DNA of 64,000 bases from Nocardia australiensis (GTDB taxonomy: Bacteria; Actinomycetota; Actinomycetes; Mycobacteriales; Mycobacteriaceae): positions 1,984,001-2,048,000 of the forward strand of contig NZ_JAJFZM010000001.1 of NCBI RefSeq assembly GCF_020733705.1, written 5' to 3'. Made by a program: the position numbers and the translations under genes. Of the stretch, positions 7,577 to 18,327 are shown one piece after another. Below the pieces are notes generated by a model. It had not been told where the DNA came from and ran no database searches. It was given only the letters and a program-made list of their open reading frames with translations. Positions within the stretch are counted from its first letter, which is position 1. Each line of letters begins with the position of its first letter.

Positions 7577-9967
7577 ATGAACCGCAAGACAGTGTTTCGC
7601 ACCCTGGCAATAGTCTCGGGCATTCTGCTCGTGATCTATGCGTTCAGCTATTTCGGCAATGACACGCGCGGCTGGAAGAGCGTCGACACATCGGTGGCGT
7701 TGACTCAGCTGAACGACAAGAGCAACGTCAAGACCGTTCAGATCGATGATCGCGAGCAGCAGCTTCGTATCGAGCTGAACAACGGCAACGATGCGACCAG
7801 TGGCTCGACGAAGATCATCGCCAAGTATCCGGGCGGTGGTGAGGCGTCCGCGCAGGTTTTCGACGCTCTGCAAAAGTCCGGTGCGCCCTTCAACACCGTG
7901 GTCAAACAGGAGAGCTGGTTCACCCAGATCTTGCTGTTCGTGCTACCGATGGTGATTCTGCTCGGCCTGTTCATCTTCGTGATGTCGCGTATGCAGGGCG
8001 GTAGTCGTGGCGGCATGATGGGCTTCGGTAAATCGAAGGCCAAACAGCTGTCGAAGGATATGCCCAAGACCACGTTCGCGGACGTGGCGGGTGCCGATGA
8101 GGCTGTCGAAGAGCTGTACGAAATCAAGGACTTCCTGCAGAACCCGGTCCGCTACCAAGCGCTCGGGGCGAAGATCCCGAAGGGTGTGCTGCTCTACGGC
8201 CCGCCCGGCACGGGTAAGACGCTGCTGGCTCGCGCCGTCGCGGGCGAAGCCGGCGTGCCGTTCTTCACGATCTCCGGTTCGGACTTCGTCGAGATGTTCG
8301 TCGGTGTCGGTGCTTCCCGAGTGCGTGACCTGTTCGAGCAGGCCAAGCAGAACAGCCCCTGCATTATTTTCGTCGACGAGATCGACGCGGTTGGCCGCCA
8401 GCGCGGCGCCGGCCTCGGTGGCGGTCACGATGAACGTGAACAGACCCTCAACCAGCTGCTGGTCGAGATGGACGGTTTCGGCGACCGTACCGGCGTGATC
8501 CTGATCGCCGCGACCAACCGGCCGGACATCCTCGACCCCGCGCTGCTGCGTCCGGGCCGGTTCGATCGCCAGATTCCGGTCAGCAATCCCGATCTCGCCG
8601 GTCGTCGTTCGATTTTGCGGGTGCACTCGCAGGGCAAGCCGATCTCACCTGACGCGGACCTGGATGGTCTGGCCAAGCGCACCGTCGGTATGTCGGGCGC
8701 GGACCTGGCGAACGTGATCAACGAGGCCGCCCTGCTCACCGCGCGCGAGAACGGCGCGGTGATCAGCGGCGAGCAACTCGAGGAGTCGGTGGACCGCGTG
8801 GTCGGTGGACCGCGTCGCAAGAGCCGCATCATCAGTGAGCACGAGAAGAAGATCACTGCCTATCACGAGGGTGGGCACACGCTTGCCGCGTGGGCGATGC
8901 CGGATATCGAGCCGGTCTACAAGGTCACCATCCTGGCGCGTGGTCGCACCGGTGGGCACGCCATGACGGTGCCCGAGGACGATAAGGGCTTGATGACCCG
9001 CTCGGAAATGATTGCCAGGCTGGTCATGGCGATGGGTGGTCGTGCGGCCGAGGAACTGGTGTTCCACGAGCCGACCACGGGCGCGTCCTCCGATATCGAT
9101 CAGGCCACCAAGATCGCTCGCGCGATGGTGACCGAATACGGCATGAGTGCGCGCCTCGGCGCGGTGCGCTATGGCCAAGAGCAGGGTGACCCGTTCCTCG
9201 GCCGTTCGATGGGCATGAGTTCGGATTACTCACACGAGGTCGCGGGTGCCATCGACGAGGAGGTACGTAACCTGATCGAGGCCGCGCACACCGAGGCGTG
9301 GGCGATCCTGAATGAGTACCGTGACGTGCTGGATGTGCTGGCCACCGCGCTGCTGGAGCGGGAAACGCTGCATCGCAAGGACCTCGAAGTGATTCTCGAT
9401 GCGGTTGACAAGCGTCCGCGGATCACCGCGTTCAACGACTTCGGTGAGCGGTTGCCCTCGGACAAGCCGCCGGTGAAGACGCCGGGTGAGCTGGCCGCCG
9501 AGCGCGGCGAGCCGTGGCCGCCGGAAGATGCGGTCGTGCCGCCGTTGCCCGCGGCCGCAACGGCCAACGGCTACCCCGATCCCGGCTTCCAGAACCCGCC
9601 GCAATACGGCGGCTATCCAACGCAGCCCGCGAATGGTTACCCACTGCCGCAGCAGCCCCCAACCGCCGCCTACCCGCGGCAGGGTGGTGGGACGCACGGC
9701 TCACGACCGGACTACGGTGCTCCGGCCGGTTGGTCGGCGCCGGGCTGGCCGCCGCGCGACGAAAACCAGCAGCCCTCAGGGCAGCCGGGTTACGGCGGCA
9801 GGCCGCAGGATGGACCGCCGCAGCGGCAGGGGTACCAGCAGCCGTGGAACCAGCCGCCGGGTGGACAACCCGGCGCGGACCGTGGCGGTTACGGCGAACC
9901 GGGCCGGGACGATCCCAACATCGAGGGCGAGAATTCCGACTGGGATGGGCCGAACGGCCGCCGCTGA
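7577..9967 (+). CDS. ftsH: ATP-dependent zinc metalloprotease FtsH
   Basis: A 796-residue membrane-anchored AAA+ protease that degrades damaged membrane proteins and selected cytosolic substrates. It has an N-terminal transmembrane helix (residues about 8-25), an extracytoplasmic domain and a second helix (about 112-130). Walker A GPPGTGKT is at 208-215, followed by Walker B IIFVDEID and the second region of homology. The zinc site HEGGH is at 430-434. The last 150 residues are a Pro/Gly/Gln-rich low-complexity tail, as in mycobacterial FtsH but longer. The ATG at 7577 gives the conserved MNRKT start. It opens the large plus-strand housekeeping block. Confidence 0.97.
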   Translation: MNRKTVFRTLAIVSGILLVIYAFSYFGNDTRGWKSVDTSVALTQLNDKSNVKTVQIDDREQQLRIELNNGNDATSGSTKIIAKYPGGGEASAQVFDALQKSGAPFNTVVKQESWFTQILLFVLPMVILLGLFIFVMSRMQGGSRGGMMGFGKSKAKQLSKDMPKTTFADVAGADEAVEELYEIKDFLQNPVRYQALGAKIPKGVLLYGPPGTGKTLLARAVAGEAGVPFFTISGSDFVEMFVGVGASRVRDLFEQAKQNSPCIIFVDEIDAVGRQRGAGLGGGHDEREQTLNQLLVEMDGFGDRTGVILIAATNRPDILDPALLRPGRFDRQIPVSNPDLAGRRSILRVHSQGKPISPDADLDGLAKRTVGMSGADLANVINEAALLTARENGAVISGEQLEESVDRVVGGPRRKSRIISEHEKKITAYHEGGHTLAAWAMPDIEPVYKVTILARGRTGGHAMTVPEDDKGLMTRSEMIARLVMAMGGRAAEELVFHEPTTGASSDIDQATKIARAMVTEYGMSARLGAVRYGQEQGDPFLGRSMGMSSDYSHEVAGAIDEEVRNLIEAAHTEAWAILNEYRDVLDVLATALLERETLHRKDLEVILDAVDKRPRITAFNDFGERLPSDKPPVKTPGELAAERGEPWPPEDAVVPPLPAAATANGYPDPGFQNPPQYGGYPTQPANGYPLPQQPPTAAYPRQGGGTHGSRPDYGAPAGWSAPGWPPRDENQQPSGQPGYGGRPQDGPPQRQGYQQPWNQPPGGQPGADRGGYGEPGRDDPNIEGENSDWDGPNGRR

Positions 9968-10015
9968 ACAATGGCGACGTTCGCAGTCCTGGGCGGCTGT
10001 GCGCGTGACCCGTCG

Positions 10016-10101
10016 TTCGTACGGCAGACCAGTGACGATTAGGCTCGACCATCGGGGTGCCGATTGATTGCCGGCACCCGAGATTTTGGAGGTGTCCTCG
10101 A
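10016..10101 (+). promoter_or_regulatory. candidate folE promoter and 5'-leader hairpin
   Basis: TTCGTA (10016-10021) and TAGGCT (10040-10045) are separated by 18 nt, an acceptable sigma-70-like pair, predicting a start near 10052. The leader would begin with a hairpin: GGGTGCCG at 10055-10062 pairs with CGGCACCC at 10072-10079. This is followed by GGAGG at 10088-10092 and the TTG start of folE. The hairpin could equally be the end of the ftsH transcript. No experimental support is available. Confidence 0.4.
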
Positions 10102-10784
10102 TTGTCGGCCAAGAATCACGTCGGCGGCCACACACTTGCCGGGTTGGACAATGGCCAGGCGGACAAAGGACGGTCGGATATTGCGCGCGAACCGGAACTG
10201 ATCGCGCTCGAAACGGGTAGCACATTCGACCAACCACGGGCCGAAGCCGCGATCCGGGAATTGCTGATCGCGGTCGGGGAGAATCCCGACCGCCCCGGTC
10301 TGCTCGACACGCCGGCCCGCGTGGCCCGCGCCTATCGAGAGATGTTCGCCGGCCTGTACGTCGAGCCGGACTCGGTACTGAATACGACGTTCGACGAGGG
10401 GCATCAGGAGCTCGTGCTGGTTCGTGACATCCCGTTGTACTCCACCTGTGAGCACCACCTGGTGTCGTTCCACGGTGTCGCGCATGTCGGGTATATCCCG
10501 GGCACGCACGGCCGGGTGACCGGACTGTCCAAACTGGCCAGGCTGGTCGACCTCTACGCCAAGCGCCCGCAGGTGCAGGAGCGGCTGACCAGCCAGATCG
10601 CCGACGCCATTATGCGCAAGCTGGACCCGCGCGGCGCGATCGTCGTCGTCGAGGCCGAACATCTGTGCATGGCGATGCGCGGTATCCGCAAGCCCGGCGC
10701 CAGCACAACCACATCCGCCGTACGCGGACTGCTGCAATCCAATGCCGCCTCGCGTGCCGAGGCCCTCGATCTCATTCTGCGGAA

Positions 10785-10788
<4 letters not shown>
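10102..10788 (+). CDS. folE: GTP cyclohydrolase I FolE
   Basis: A 228-residue enzyme converting GTP to 7,8-dihydroneopterin triphosphate, the first step of folate synthesis. The zinc ligands are visible: Cys116 and His119 in STCEHH, and Cys189 in EHLCMAM. The TTG start at 10102 is chosen because GGAGG (10088-10092) lies 9 nt upstream and no better start is nearby; the first 45 residues are variable. It heads the folE-folP-folB-folK operon, and its stop overlaps the folP start (GTGA), so the four folate enzymes are translationally coupled. Confidence 0.96.
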
Positions 10789-11674
<886 letters not shown>

Positions 11675-11678
<4 letters not shown>

Positions 11679-12046
11679 GTGACCGAATCGAGCTGCGGGG
11701 CTTGCGCGCCTTCGGCTATCACGGAGTCTTCGAACACGAACGCCGTGATGGTCAGGAGTTCGTCATCGATCTCACGGTGTCCGCCGATTTCGCCGCGGCC
11801 GCGGCGTCCGACGATCTCGCGGCCACCATCGACTACGGACAGCTCGCCGAGCGCGCCGTAAGGATCATCGAGGGCCCACCGCGCAATCTCATCGAGACGG
11901 TGGTGTCGGAGATCGCCGATGACGTCATGTCCGATCCGCGCGTACGGTCGGTCGAGGTGGTGGTGCACAAACCGTCCGCACCCATCCCACACACCTTCGC
12001 GGATGTTCGCGTCGTCACCTCGCGGGACCGGGAGAACGTGGCGTGA
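11675..12046 (+). CDS. folB: dihydroneopterin aldolase FolB
   Basis: A 123-residue cytosolic enzyme that cleaves dihydroneopterin to 6-hydroxymethyl-dihydropterin and glycolaldehyde. Typical features are the N-terminal [20 protein letters not shown] segment with the family's Tyr-His-Gly core, the central DYGQLAE motif, and the VVVHKP strand with its catalytic Lys near the C-terminus. The ATG overlaps the folP stop by 4 nt. It acts between FolE and FolK in the same pathway. Confidence 0.96.
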
Positions 12047-12071
12047 GCGAGCGCAACAGCGGGGGGCGGTC

Positions 12072-12614
12072 TTGAGCCGGGCCGTGCTGTCGATCGGCTC
12101 GAATATGGGGGATCGGCTCGCCCATCTGCGCAGCGTGGTGGATGGCTTCGGATCGCGGGTTGTCGCGGTGTCGCCGGTATATTCGACCGCGCCGTGGGGT
12201 GGTGTCGAGCAGGACGATTATCTCAATGCCGTTGTGGTGGTGGACAACCCGCAATACGGTTGTCGCGAATGGCTGCGGCGCGGTCAGCAGTTGGAGCAGG
12301 CCGCTGACCGCGTGCGTGAGGTGCGATGGGGGGCAAGGACTCTCGACGTCGATGTGATCACGTGTGTCGAATCGGTGGGCGGTTCCCCGTGCCACAGCGC
12401 GGATCCGACCCTGACGCTGCCGCATCCGCAAGCGCACAATCGGGCCTTCGTCTTGATTCCGTGGCTCGATGTCGAGCCGGATGCGGTGTTGGAGGTCGAC
12501 GGCCGTCCGCGGCCGACGCGTGAGCTGCTCGACGGTCTGGCTGCCGGGGAACGCGCGGGTGTGCACCCGACCGAGTTCTCGCTGTCGAGACCGGGGCCGC
12601 AGAGGGAGGTGTAG
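12072..12614 (+). CDS. folK: HPPK, 2-amino-4-hydroxy-6-hydroxymethyldihydropteridine diphosphokinase
   Basis: A 180-residue kinase that pyrophosphorylates 6-hydroxymethyl-dihydropterin for FolP. It begins with LSRAVLSIGSNMGDRLAHLR, carries YSTAPWGGVEQDDYLNAVV, and has the metal-binding RTLDVDVI (usually RxLDxDI/L) motif. The TTG at 12072 is the only in-frame start preceding the conserved SIGSNMG; an upstream GTG at 12043 is in another frame and soon stops. Its stop overlaps the next gene by 1 nt. Confidence 0.95.
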   Translation: MSRAVLSIGSNMGDRLAHLRSVVDGFGSRVVAVSPVYSTAPWGGVEQDDYLNAVVVVDNPQYGCREWLRRGQQLEQAADRVREVRWGARTLDVDVITCVESVGGSPCHSADPTLTLPHPQAHNRAFVLIPWLDVEPDAVLEVDGRPRPTRELLDGLAAGERAGVHPTEFSLSRPGPQREV

Positions 12615-13090
12615 TGCAGCTGAAGCCGACTCGGATTCTGGACCTGGTGGCGAATGTTGTTGTCGCCGCGGTCATTGCGTGGATCGCGACCCGGATGGCC
12701 TACAGCAATTTTCCGCCGATTTCGGTATATGCCGGTGCCTCGCTCTATCCGGTCGCCGCGATCGAGGTGGCGCTGGCGTTCATCATCCGGTCGCGCATCA
12801 ATGAACATCAGATCGGCACCGGCACGCACCAACTGCATCCGATTACCGCCGCTCGCGCAGTCGCATTGGCAAAAGCGTCGGTGCAGGTGGGTTCGCTGGC
12901 AGCGGGTGTCTGGCTGGGCTTTCTCTGCTGGGTTTTTCCGCAGCGCGGAGAACTGCGCGCTGCCGCCGCCGACAGCCCCAGCGCGGTGGTCGGACTGCTG
13001 GCGGGGGTGGCATTGGTTGCTGCGGCCCTGTGGCTCGAGTATTGCTGTCGTGCCCCCGACGACCCATCGGACGATCCAGCTACCACGTAG
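12614..13090 (+). CDS. DUF3180 family membrane protein
   Basis: A 158-residue integral membrane protein with four hydrophobic segments (about residues 10-28, 40-57, 90-110 and 122-142) and short polar loops. In mycobacteria and relatives a DUF3180 protein always follows folK, and the 1-nt overlap with folK here (TAG/GTG, Shine-Dalgarno GGGAGG at 12604-12609) shows coupling. Its function is unknown; position suggests a link to pterin or membrane physiology, but this is only inference. Confidence 0.88.
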   Translation: MQLKPTRILDLVANVVVAAVIAWIATRMAYSNFPPISVYAGASLYPVAAIEVALAFIIRSRINEHQIGTGTHQLHPITAARAVALAKASVQVGSLAAGVWLGFLCWVFPQRGELRAAAADSPSAVVGLLAGVALVAAALWLEYCCRAPDDPSDDPATT

Positions 13091-13160
13091 CAAATATTGT
13101 TGATCGAATCACGACATCGGATTCTGGGCGCGGCTCGTCATGCAAGCTACCCTGGCGTCC

Positions 13161-14201
13161 ATGGTTTCACCCTCCCGTAGCAGCACTTCCCGTCGTTCAC
13201 GGGTCGATGCGGGAAAAATATTCGTTGGTGTCTTGATTCTGACCGGTCTGGTTGCCAGTTTTTTCCTGGTATTCAGCGACAGTCTGCAATTTGTTCGTAT
13301 CGGTCTGGTGGCGGCGCTCTGGGCTGCCGTCATCGGCGCGTTGGCCGCGACCCGGTATCGCAAAGAGGCCACTATCGACAAGGCTAAGGTGCGCGACCTG
13401 CAGACGGTGTACGAGCTCCAATTGGAGCGCGAGATCACCGCGCGGCGCGAATACGAGCTAGGTGTCGAAGCGCGGGTGCGTTCCGAAGTCGGCGCGGACG
13501 CGTCCGAACTCGCCGCGTTACGTGCCGAACTCACCGTGCTACGCCAGAGCCTGCAGCGTCTGTTCGACGGCGATCTGCCGATGGACCGTCCCGCGCTGCA
13601 CGCCGATGCCACCCGAATCCAAGAACTGCCGAGCGCGGTGGCCGATCCCGCGAACGATAGCTCGGCGAATGCCGGCACCGCATCCGCTGCGGCCGCGCAG
13701 CAATCGTGCAGCAACGTCACTCCGGTCTTCTACGAAGATCATCCGGAGCCCCCCATGTTCGCCAGCCCCTTCGACGAACCCGTTACCGCCGAAACCTCGG
13801 TCGTGACGAGCGATCGCGAAGAGGATCAGACCACCACCGATCCCACCGATGTCGAACGCGACGACAATGGCGAAGTAGCCCCGCCGTGGTCCCCCCGTGG
13901 CTGGGCAGATGCCTTCACCGAAACGTCCCTCGACTCCGATGAGGAACCCGCCCTCCTCGAAGCATCGACCCCGGCGCAAGCTGCCACCCCCGCCGGGCCG
14001 AAACCGGCCCCGCAGCCCACCTCCTCACCCCGCCCAACCGCATCCCCACGCCCGACCTCATCAACCCCAACCATCGGCACCTCCAGTTCGCGCCGTCGAC
14101 GCCGAGTGGATGCCGACGCCGACTCCAGCACCCCCTCCCGCCGCCTCTCGGTGGCCGAGATCGTGGCAAACCTCCAGTCAGAACAAAACGGCCGAAACTA
14201 G
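13161..14201 (+). CDS. DUF6779-like membrane protein with coiled coil and Pro-rich tail
   Basis: A 346-residue protein: a basic Ser/Arg-rich N-terminus, two adjacent transmembrane helices (about residues 20-62), then a Glu/Arg-rich coiled-coil region (about 70-135) and a long low-complexity Pro/Ala/Thr/Ser tail. I place the start at ATG 13161 rather than 13140 because TACCCT (13148-13153), a good -10, ends 7 nt before it, which predicts a leaderless transcript. The same type of gene lies between DUF3180 and the DUF2520 gene in mycobacteria. The function is unknown; the domain order suggests an envelope or divisome scaffold. Confidence 0.8.
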   Translation: MVSPSRSSTSRRSRVDAGKIFVGVLILTGLVASFFLVFSDSLQFVRIGLVAALWAAVIGALAATRYRKEATIDKAKVRDLQTVYELQLEREITARREYELGVEARVRSEVGADASELAALRAELTVLRQSLQRLFDGDLPMDRPALHADATRIQELPSAVADPANDSSANAGTASAAAAQQSCSNVTPVFYEDHPEPPMFASPFDEPVTAETSVVTSDREEDQTTTDPTDVERDDNGEVAPPWSPRGWADAFTETSLDSDEEPALLEASTPAQAATPAGPKPAPQPTSSPRPTASPRPTSSTPTIGTSSSRRRRRVDADADSSTPSRRLSVAEIVANLQSEQNGRN

Positions 14202-14398
14202 TACCCGCGAACCCGAACCGGACACACAACAGTCGGGTGCCGGATCAACACTGCGTCCAACCTCACCCTCACACCCCATGGCACCGGCAAACTCCCGGCC
14301 GATATCCTCGACACGTAACGTCCGGTACCCACGCAACGGGACTGGAACGGATTAAGCGTTTGGCTGGACATATCCGCCCATCGCACTTCGAGAGGACA

Positions 14399-15355
14399 GT
14401 GTTGACCTCGAATCCTGGCAACGGGCCGGTGGGGCAGGGCCCGGCCGGCTTCGATCCCGCGCCCGCACGCCTGACGGTGGGAGTCGTTTCGGCGGGTCGC
14501 GTCGGTTCGGCGTTGGGTGCCGCGCTCGAGCGCGCCGGTCATGTGGTGTTCGGTGTCGTCGCGATTTCCGATGCTTCGGTGCAGCGCGCCCGTACTCGGT
14601 TGCCCGATTCCGAGATTCTGCCGGTCGAAGCGGTGGCGGCGCGTAGCGAGTTGTTGCTGCTGGCGGTGCCGGATGCGGAATTGGCCGGGTTGGTGCGTGG
14701 TTTGGCGTCGGCCGGTGTGGTTCGCCCCGGCACGATCGTCGCGCATACCTCAGGCGCCAATGGTGTCGGTGTGCTTGCTCCATTGGCCGAGCGCGGTGCG
14801 CTGCCGTTGGCTATTCATCCCGCGATGACCTTCACAGGGCACGATGAGGACGTGGCCCGGCTCGGTAACGCGTGTTTCGGGATCACCGCCGCTGATGAGG
14901 TCGGTTTTGCGATCGCGCAGTCGTTGGTCATCGAAATGGGTGGTGAGCCGGTCCGGGTGCAGGAGGAGAACCGGCTGCTCTACCACGCCGCGCTGGCGCA
15001 TGGCAGCAATCATCTCGTCACGGTGATCGTGGATGCGCTCGACGCGCTGCGTACGGCGCTATCGGGGCCCGGCCTGCTCGGGCAGCAAATCGTCGACGAT
15101 CAGCCCAACGGGTTGGCCGAGCGCCTGCTTGCCCCGTTGGCCTCGGCCGCGCTCGATAATGCGCTGCGGCGCGGCCAGTCCGCGCTGACCGGTCCGGTTG
15201 CGCGTGGTGACGCTGATGCCGTCGCCGCTCATCTTGCCGCGCTCGCCGCCGTCGACACCCGGTTGGCGGCGGGCTATCGCGCGATGTCGTTGCGCACCGC
15301 CGAGCGCGCAAAATCCGATCCCGCTCTGATCGAACTGTTGGAAGGACGCCATTGA
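14399..15355 (+). CDS. Rossmann-like/DUF2520 domain protein
   Basis: A 318-residue protein with an N-terminal NAD(P)-binding fold ([20 protein letters not shown], residues about 24-43) and a C-terminal all-helical DUF2520 domain, a layout similar to 6-phosphogluconate-dehydrogenase-like or ketopantoate-reductase-like proteins. It overlaps panC by one base, so a role in pantothenate synthesis, possibly supplying a reductase activity, is a reasonable hypothesis; no PanE is otherwise seen nearby. The GTG start at 14399 is preceded by GAGAGG at 14390-14395. Confidence 0.88.
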   Translation: MLTSNPGNGPVGQGPAGFDPAPARLTVGVVSAGRVGSALGAALERAGHVVFGVVAISDASVQRARTRLPDSEILPVEAVAARSELLLLAVPDAELAGLVRGLASAGVVRPGTIVAHTSGANGVGVLAPLAERGALPLAIHPAMTFTGHDEDVARLGNACFGITAADEVGFAIAQSLVIEMGGEPVRVQEENRLLYHAALAHGSNHLVTVIVDALDALRTALSGPGLLGQQIVDDQPNGLAERLLAPLASAALDNALRRGQSALTGPVARGDADAVAAHLAALAAVDTRLAAGYRAMSLRTAERAKSDPALIELLEGRH

Positions 15356-16308
15356 TGGATCCGAAATTGCGCGGCACTTTCCGGCCGGGCGAAATTACCG
15401 TGCATCACGATCCCGAGGTGCTGCAGGCCGTATCGAAGGCACTGCGCGGGGTCGGGCGCACCGTCGGTTTGGTGCCGACTATGGGCGCGCTACACGAAGG
15501 GCATTTGGAGATCGTGCGCCGCGCCAAGCGGACCAACCAGGTGGTGATCGTCTCGATCTTCGTGAACCCCTTGCAGTTCGGGGCGGGCGAGGATCTCGAC
15601 AAGTATCCACGCACGCTGGACGCCGACGTCGAATTGCTCCGCAATGAGGGCGTGGAGTTGGTGTTCGCGCCGAGCGCGTCCGATATGTATCCCGACGGGA
15701 TGCGAACCACGGTGCATCCGGGGCCGGTCGGGGCCGAGTTGGAGGGGGCGAGCCGCCCGACGCATTTCGCGGGTGTGTTGACGGTGGTGGCCAAGCTGTT
15801 GCAGATCGCGCATCCGACCGAGGCGTTCTTCGGCGAGAAGGACTATCAGCAGCTCACCTTGATCCGTCAGCTGGTACGCGACCTGAACCTCGATGTGAAG
15901 ATTGTCGCGCTGCCGACTGTTCGCGAGCCCGATGGGCTCGCACTGTCCTCGCGCAACCGGTATCTGGATTCGCCGCAACGTGAATTGGCGCTGGCCTTGT
16001 CGGCGGCGCTTGCCGCGGGCAGGCATGCGGGCGGACTCGGCGCGGACGCGGTGCTCGCTGCCGCGCGCGGCGTCCTCGACGCGGCCCCCGGTGTCGAGGT
16101 CGACTACCTCGAGCTGCGCTCCTCGACCCTCGGTCCCGCGCCGGTGAACGGTAATGCCCGGTTGCTCATCGCGGCCAAGGTCGGCGTCACCCGCCTGATC
16201 GACAACACGGCCGTCGCACTCGGCGCGCCGGTGGACGGCGGCCATCCCACTCTGCCCGATTCGCGTGTAGTCGCGGACGACCCCCAGCCTGCCCGGGCCG
16301 ACATTTAG
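15355..16308 (+). CDS. panC: pantothenate synthetase PanC
   Basis: A 317-residue ATP-dependent ligase joining pantoate and beta-alanine. It shows the adenylate-forming motifs: [13 protein letters not shown] (the HIGH equivalent), [16 protein letters not shown] and [10 protein letters not shown]. The ATG at 15355 overlaps the preceding stop by one base and has GGAAGGA 8 nt upstream; the TTG at 15352 is less likely. It forms an operon with panD and coaX, which make beta-alanine and phosphorylate pantothenate, so three consecutive steps towards CoA are encoded together. Confidence 0.97.
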   Translation: MDPKLRGTFRPGEITVHHDPEVLQAVSKALRGVGRTVGLVPTMGALHEGHLEIVRRAKRTNQVVIVSIFVNPLQFGAGEDLDKYPRTLDADVELLRNEGVELVFAPSASDMYPDGMRTTVHPGPVGAELEGASRPTHFAGVLTVVAKLLQIAHPTEAFFGEKDYQQLTLIRQLVRDLNLDVKIVALPTVREPDGLALSSRNRYLDSPQRELALALSAALAAGRHAGGLGADAVLAAARGVLDAAPGVEVDYLELRSSTLGPAPVNGNARLLIAAKVGVTRLIDNTAVALGAPVDGGHPTLPDSRVVADDPQPARADI

Positions 16309-16322
16309 GAAAGGCGGCGACG

Positions 16323-16742
16323 ATGTTGCGCACCATGATGAAGTCGAAGATCCACCGTGCCAAGGTGACCCACGCGGACCTGCACTATGTGGGTTCGGTC
16401 ACCGTCGACCAGGACCTGCTCGACGCCGCCGACCTGCTCGAGGGCGAACAGGTCTGCATTGTCGACATCGATAACGGCGCCCGTCTCGAGACGTACGTGA
16501 TCGCGGGTGAGCGTGGTTCTGGTGTGATCGGAATCAACGGTGCCGCAGCCCATTTGGTCCATCCGGGTGATCTGGTCATTTTGATCGCATACGGAATGAT
16601 GGACGAGCGTGAGGTCCGCGAGTACGCGCCGAAGGTGGTATTCGTCGACGACCGCAATCGTCCGACCGATCTCGGCTCCGATCCCGCGCACGCGCCGGAG
16701 GGCTCCGGTTTGGTCACACCGCGCTCGCTGACCGTCGTCTGA
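16323..16742 (+). CDS. panD: aspartate 1-decarboxylase PanD (pyruvoyl proenzyme)
   Basis: A 139-residue proenzyme making beta-alanine from aspartate. The self-cleavage site is Gly24-Ser25 (HYVGSVTV), where Ser25 becomes the pyruvoyl cofactor; Tyr58-region INGAAA and the catalytic Lys9/His11 (KSKIHRA) are present. It starts 14 nt after panC with an AGGAAAGG ribosome site and is followed 5 nt later by coaX. The C-terminal extension after residue 115 is Pro/Ser-rich and variable, as in mycobacteria. Confidence 0.97.
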   Translation: MLRTMMKSKIHRAKVTHADLHYVGSVTVDQDLLDAADLLEGEQVCIVDIDNGARLETYVIAGERGSGVIGINGAAAHLVHPGDLVILIAYGMMDEREVREYAPKVVFVDDRNRPTDLGSDPAHAPEGSGLVTPRSLTVV

Positions 16743-16747
16743 CGGCC

Positions 16748-17548
16748 ATGCTGCTGGCCATCGACGTCCGCAATACCGGTATCGAGCTCGGGCTTTTCTC
16801 GGGTAGTGGAACGCATGCGAAGTTGGTGCGGCACTGGCGGATGCACACGAATCCGCTGCTGACCGCCGACGAGTTCGCCATGCATGTGCGCGGCCTGCTC
16901 GGCGCGCAGGTGACCGAAATCGTCGGGGTTTCGGCGCTGTCCACGGTGCCGCCGGTGCTGCGCGAAATTCGCACTATGCTCGCCCGCTATTGGGAAAATG
17001 TGACGCATGTCGTAGTGGAACCCGGTGTCCGCACGGGGATTCCGTTGCTTGTCGATAATCCCAAGGAGATCGGTGCGGACCGCATCGTGAACACTCTTGC
17101 CGCGCATCATCTCTACGGCACCGCCGCGATCGTGGTGGATTTCGGCACCGCGACCACTGTGGACCTGGTTTCGGCCAAGGGGGAATTCCTCGGTGGCGTA
17201 CTCGCGCCAGGTGTGGAGATTTCCAGCGAGGCCCTGATCGAGCGTGCCGCATTGCGCCGGGTCGAGTTGGCGCGGCCGCGGTCGGTGATCGGGAAGAACA
17301 CCGTGGAAGCCATTCAATCCGGCGCGGTATTCGGTTTCGCCGGCTTGGTGGACGGCCTGATCGATCGGATCCGCGACGAATTCGACGCCTTCGCGGGTGA
17401 CAACGTCGCGATCGTCGCGACCGGCGCGAGCGCGCCGCTGATCGTTCCGGAGTCGGAAACGATCGACCACCACCAGCCGTATCTGACGCTGACCGGCCTG
17501 CGTTTGGTCTATGAACGCAACAATCAGCGTCGTAAAGGAACTGCGTAG
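16748..17548 (+). CDS. coaX: type III pantothenate kinase CoaX
   Basis: A 266-residue kinase catalysing the first committed step of CoA synthesis. It has the ASKHA-superfamily phosphate motif [15 protein letters not shown] at residues 3-17 (actinobacterial form with Arg in place of Gly), [12 protein letters not shown] for pantothenate binding, and [12 protein letters not shown] plus GGVLAPG. It follows panD by 5 nt. Type III kinases are not feedback-inhibited by CoA, so CoA control in this organism would depend on other enzymes. Confidence 0.95.
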   Translation: MLLAIDVRNTGIELGLFSGSGTHAKLVRHWRMHTNPLLTADEFAMHVRGLLGAQVTEIVGVSALSTVPPVLREIRTMLARYWENVTHVVVEPGVRTGIPLLVDNPKEIGADRIVNTLAAHHLYGTAAIVVDFGTATTVDLVSAKGEFLGGVLAPGVEISSEALIERAALRRVELARPRSVIGKNTVEAIQSGAVFGFAGLVDGLIDRIRDEFDAFAGDNVAIVATGASAPLIVPESETIDHHQPYLTLTGLRLVYERNNQRRKGTA

Positions 17549-17562
17549 CGTGGCCGTACATT

Positions 17563-17597
17563 TTGACCCGGGTTTGCGCACTGCTACACTCGCGGAC
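17563..17597 (+). promoter_or_regulatory. sigma-70-type promoter of the Cys leader
   Basis: TTGACC (17563-17568) and TACACT (17585-17590) are separated by 16 nt, close to consensus for both hexamers. The -10 ends 7 nt before the GTG at 17598, so transcription is predicted to start on that codon and the message should be leaderless. This is one of the clearest promoters in the window. Confidence 0.8.
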
Positions 17598-17639
17598 GTG
17601 TATTTCCGCGTGACCACCCAGGAGTGTTGTCGAGGCTGA
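17598..17639 (+). CDS. 13-residue Cys-Cys leader peptide (leaderless)
   Basis: A short ORF, GTG to TGA, encoding VYFRVTTQECCRG. Tandem TGT codons at 17625-17630 fall near the end, where ribosome pausing would report cysteinyl-tRNA supply. The predicted transcript start coincides with the GTG (-10 TACACT, 7-nt gap). Leaderless short ORFs with runs of Cys codons acting as cysteine-responsive attenuators are established in mycobacteria. The downstream genes here encode a cysteine-dioxygenase-like protein and a rhodanese, so sulfur is the common theme. The ORF is far too short for routine gene calling. Confidence 0.75.
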   Translation: MYFRVTTQECCRG

Positions 17640-17682
17640 TCCAGCCTCGACCGTTCGAGGCTGACCAAGTCCCTCGACCGTT
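17629..17682 (+). promoter_or_regulatory. attenuator with four mutually exclusive pairing segments
   Basis: Segment 1 (17629-17638, GTCGAGGCTG) pairs perfectly with segment 2 (17642-17651). Segment 2 (17642-17650) can instead pair perfectly with segment 3 (17655-17663, TCGAGGCTG). Segment 3 (TCGAGG, 17655-17660) can pair with segment 4 (CCTCGA, 17672-17677). Segment 1 overlaps the second Cys codon and the end of the leader ORF, so ribosome position decides which pair forms. The layout arose from an imperfect 25-27-nt tandem duplication (CGAGGCTGA and CCTCGACCGTT each occur twice). No U-tract follows, so control may be on translation of the gene at 17707 or on Rho access. Confidence 0.7.
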
Positions 17683-17706
17683 GACACATCTCCTGGAGAT
17701 TCGCTC

Positions 17707-18327
17707 ATGCGTTCTTCCGCGCCTTCCCTTTCTTCCGACCGGGACGCCTTTTCGGCTGACCCGCCATTGAATCGCGCCATCGCTTCCGCACTTCCAACTC
17801 GGTTGCGTCCGGCCGATCTGCTGCGATTGACCGACGAGGGCGCCGAGGATGTGCTCAGCGGCCGTTATGACCATTTGCTGCCTGTCGGCGGGGTATGGCC
17901 ATCCGACGAACGTTGGGCGGCTCGACTACTGACCGATGACGAGGTCGATGTCTGGCTGATCAGCTGGACTCCGGGAAAATCCACCGAATTGCACGATCAC
18001 GCTGGATCCCTCGGCGCACTGACCGTGCTCAGTGGCGCCCTCTCTGAATATCGCTGGAACGGAACGGAATTGCGGCGGCGCACGCTCACCGCAGGTGATC
18101 AAGCCTCGTTCCCGATCGGTTGGGTGCACGACGTGATGCGTGTCCCTGCCGGTCCCCAGCCTGTCGACGAATCCAACGCCGCATCTGTCGGTCCCCTCGA
18201 TCCGACGCTCAGCGTGCACGCATATTCACCGCCGCTGACTGCCATGTCTTATTACGAGGTCACCGGCCATGGCAACTTGCGGCGCACCCGAACCATCCTC
18301 ACCGATCAGCCCGAAGGTGATATGTAA
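17707..18327 (+). CDS. cysteine dioxygenase-like cupin protein
   Basis: A 206-residue cupin of the cysteine dioxygenase type, which oxidises cysteine (or a related thiol) to the sulfinate with ferrous iron and O2. The metal site His96-x-His98 (TELHDHAG) and the later His141 (GWVHDVMRV) match the three-His facial triad. The ATG at 17707 has a GGAG 9 nt upstream. It shares one base with the following rhodanese gene, and it sits behind a Cys-sensing leader and attenuator, which supports a thiol substrate. Whether free cysteine is the physiological substrate is not shown by the sequence. Confidence 0.85.
   Translation: MRSSAPSLSSDRDAFSADPPLNRAIASALPTRLRPADLLRLTDEGAEDVLSGRYDHLLPVGGVWPSDERWAARLLTDDEVDVWLISWTPGKSTELHDHAGSLGALTVLSGALSEYRWNGTELRRRTLTAGDQASFPIGWVHDVMRVPAGPQPVDESNAASVGPLDPTLSVHAYSPPLTAMSYYEVTGHGNLRRTRTILTDQPEGDM

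Noticed and set aside
17548..17707. SAM or T-box riboswitch upstream of the cupin gene
   Set aside because: The conserved cores of these riboswitches are absent; the short Cys ORF with alternative hairpins explains the structure better.
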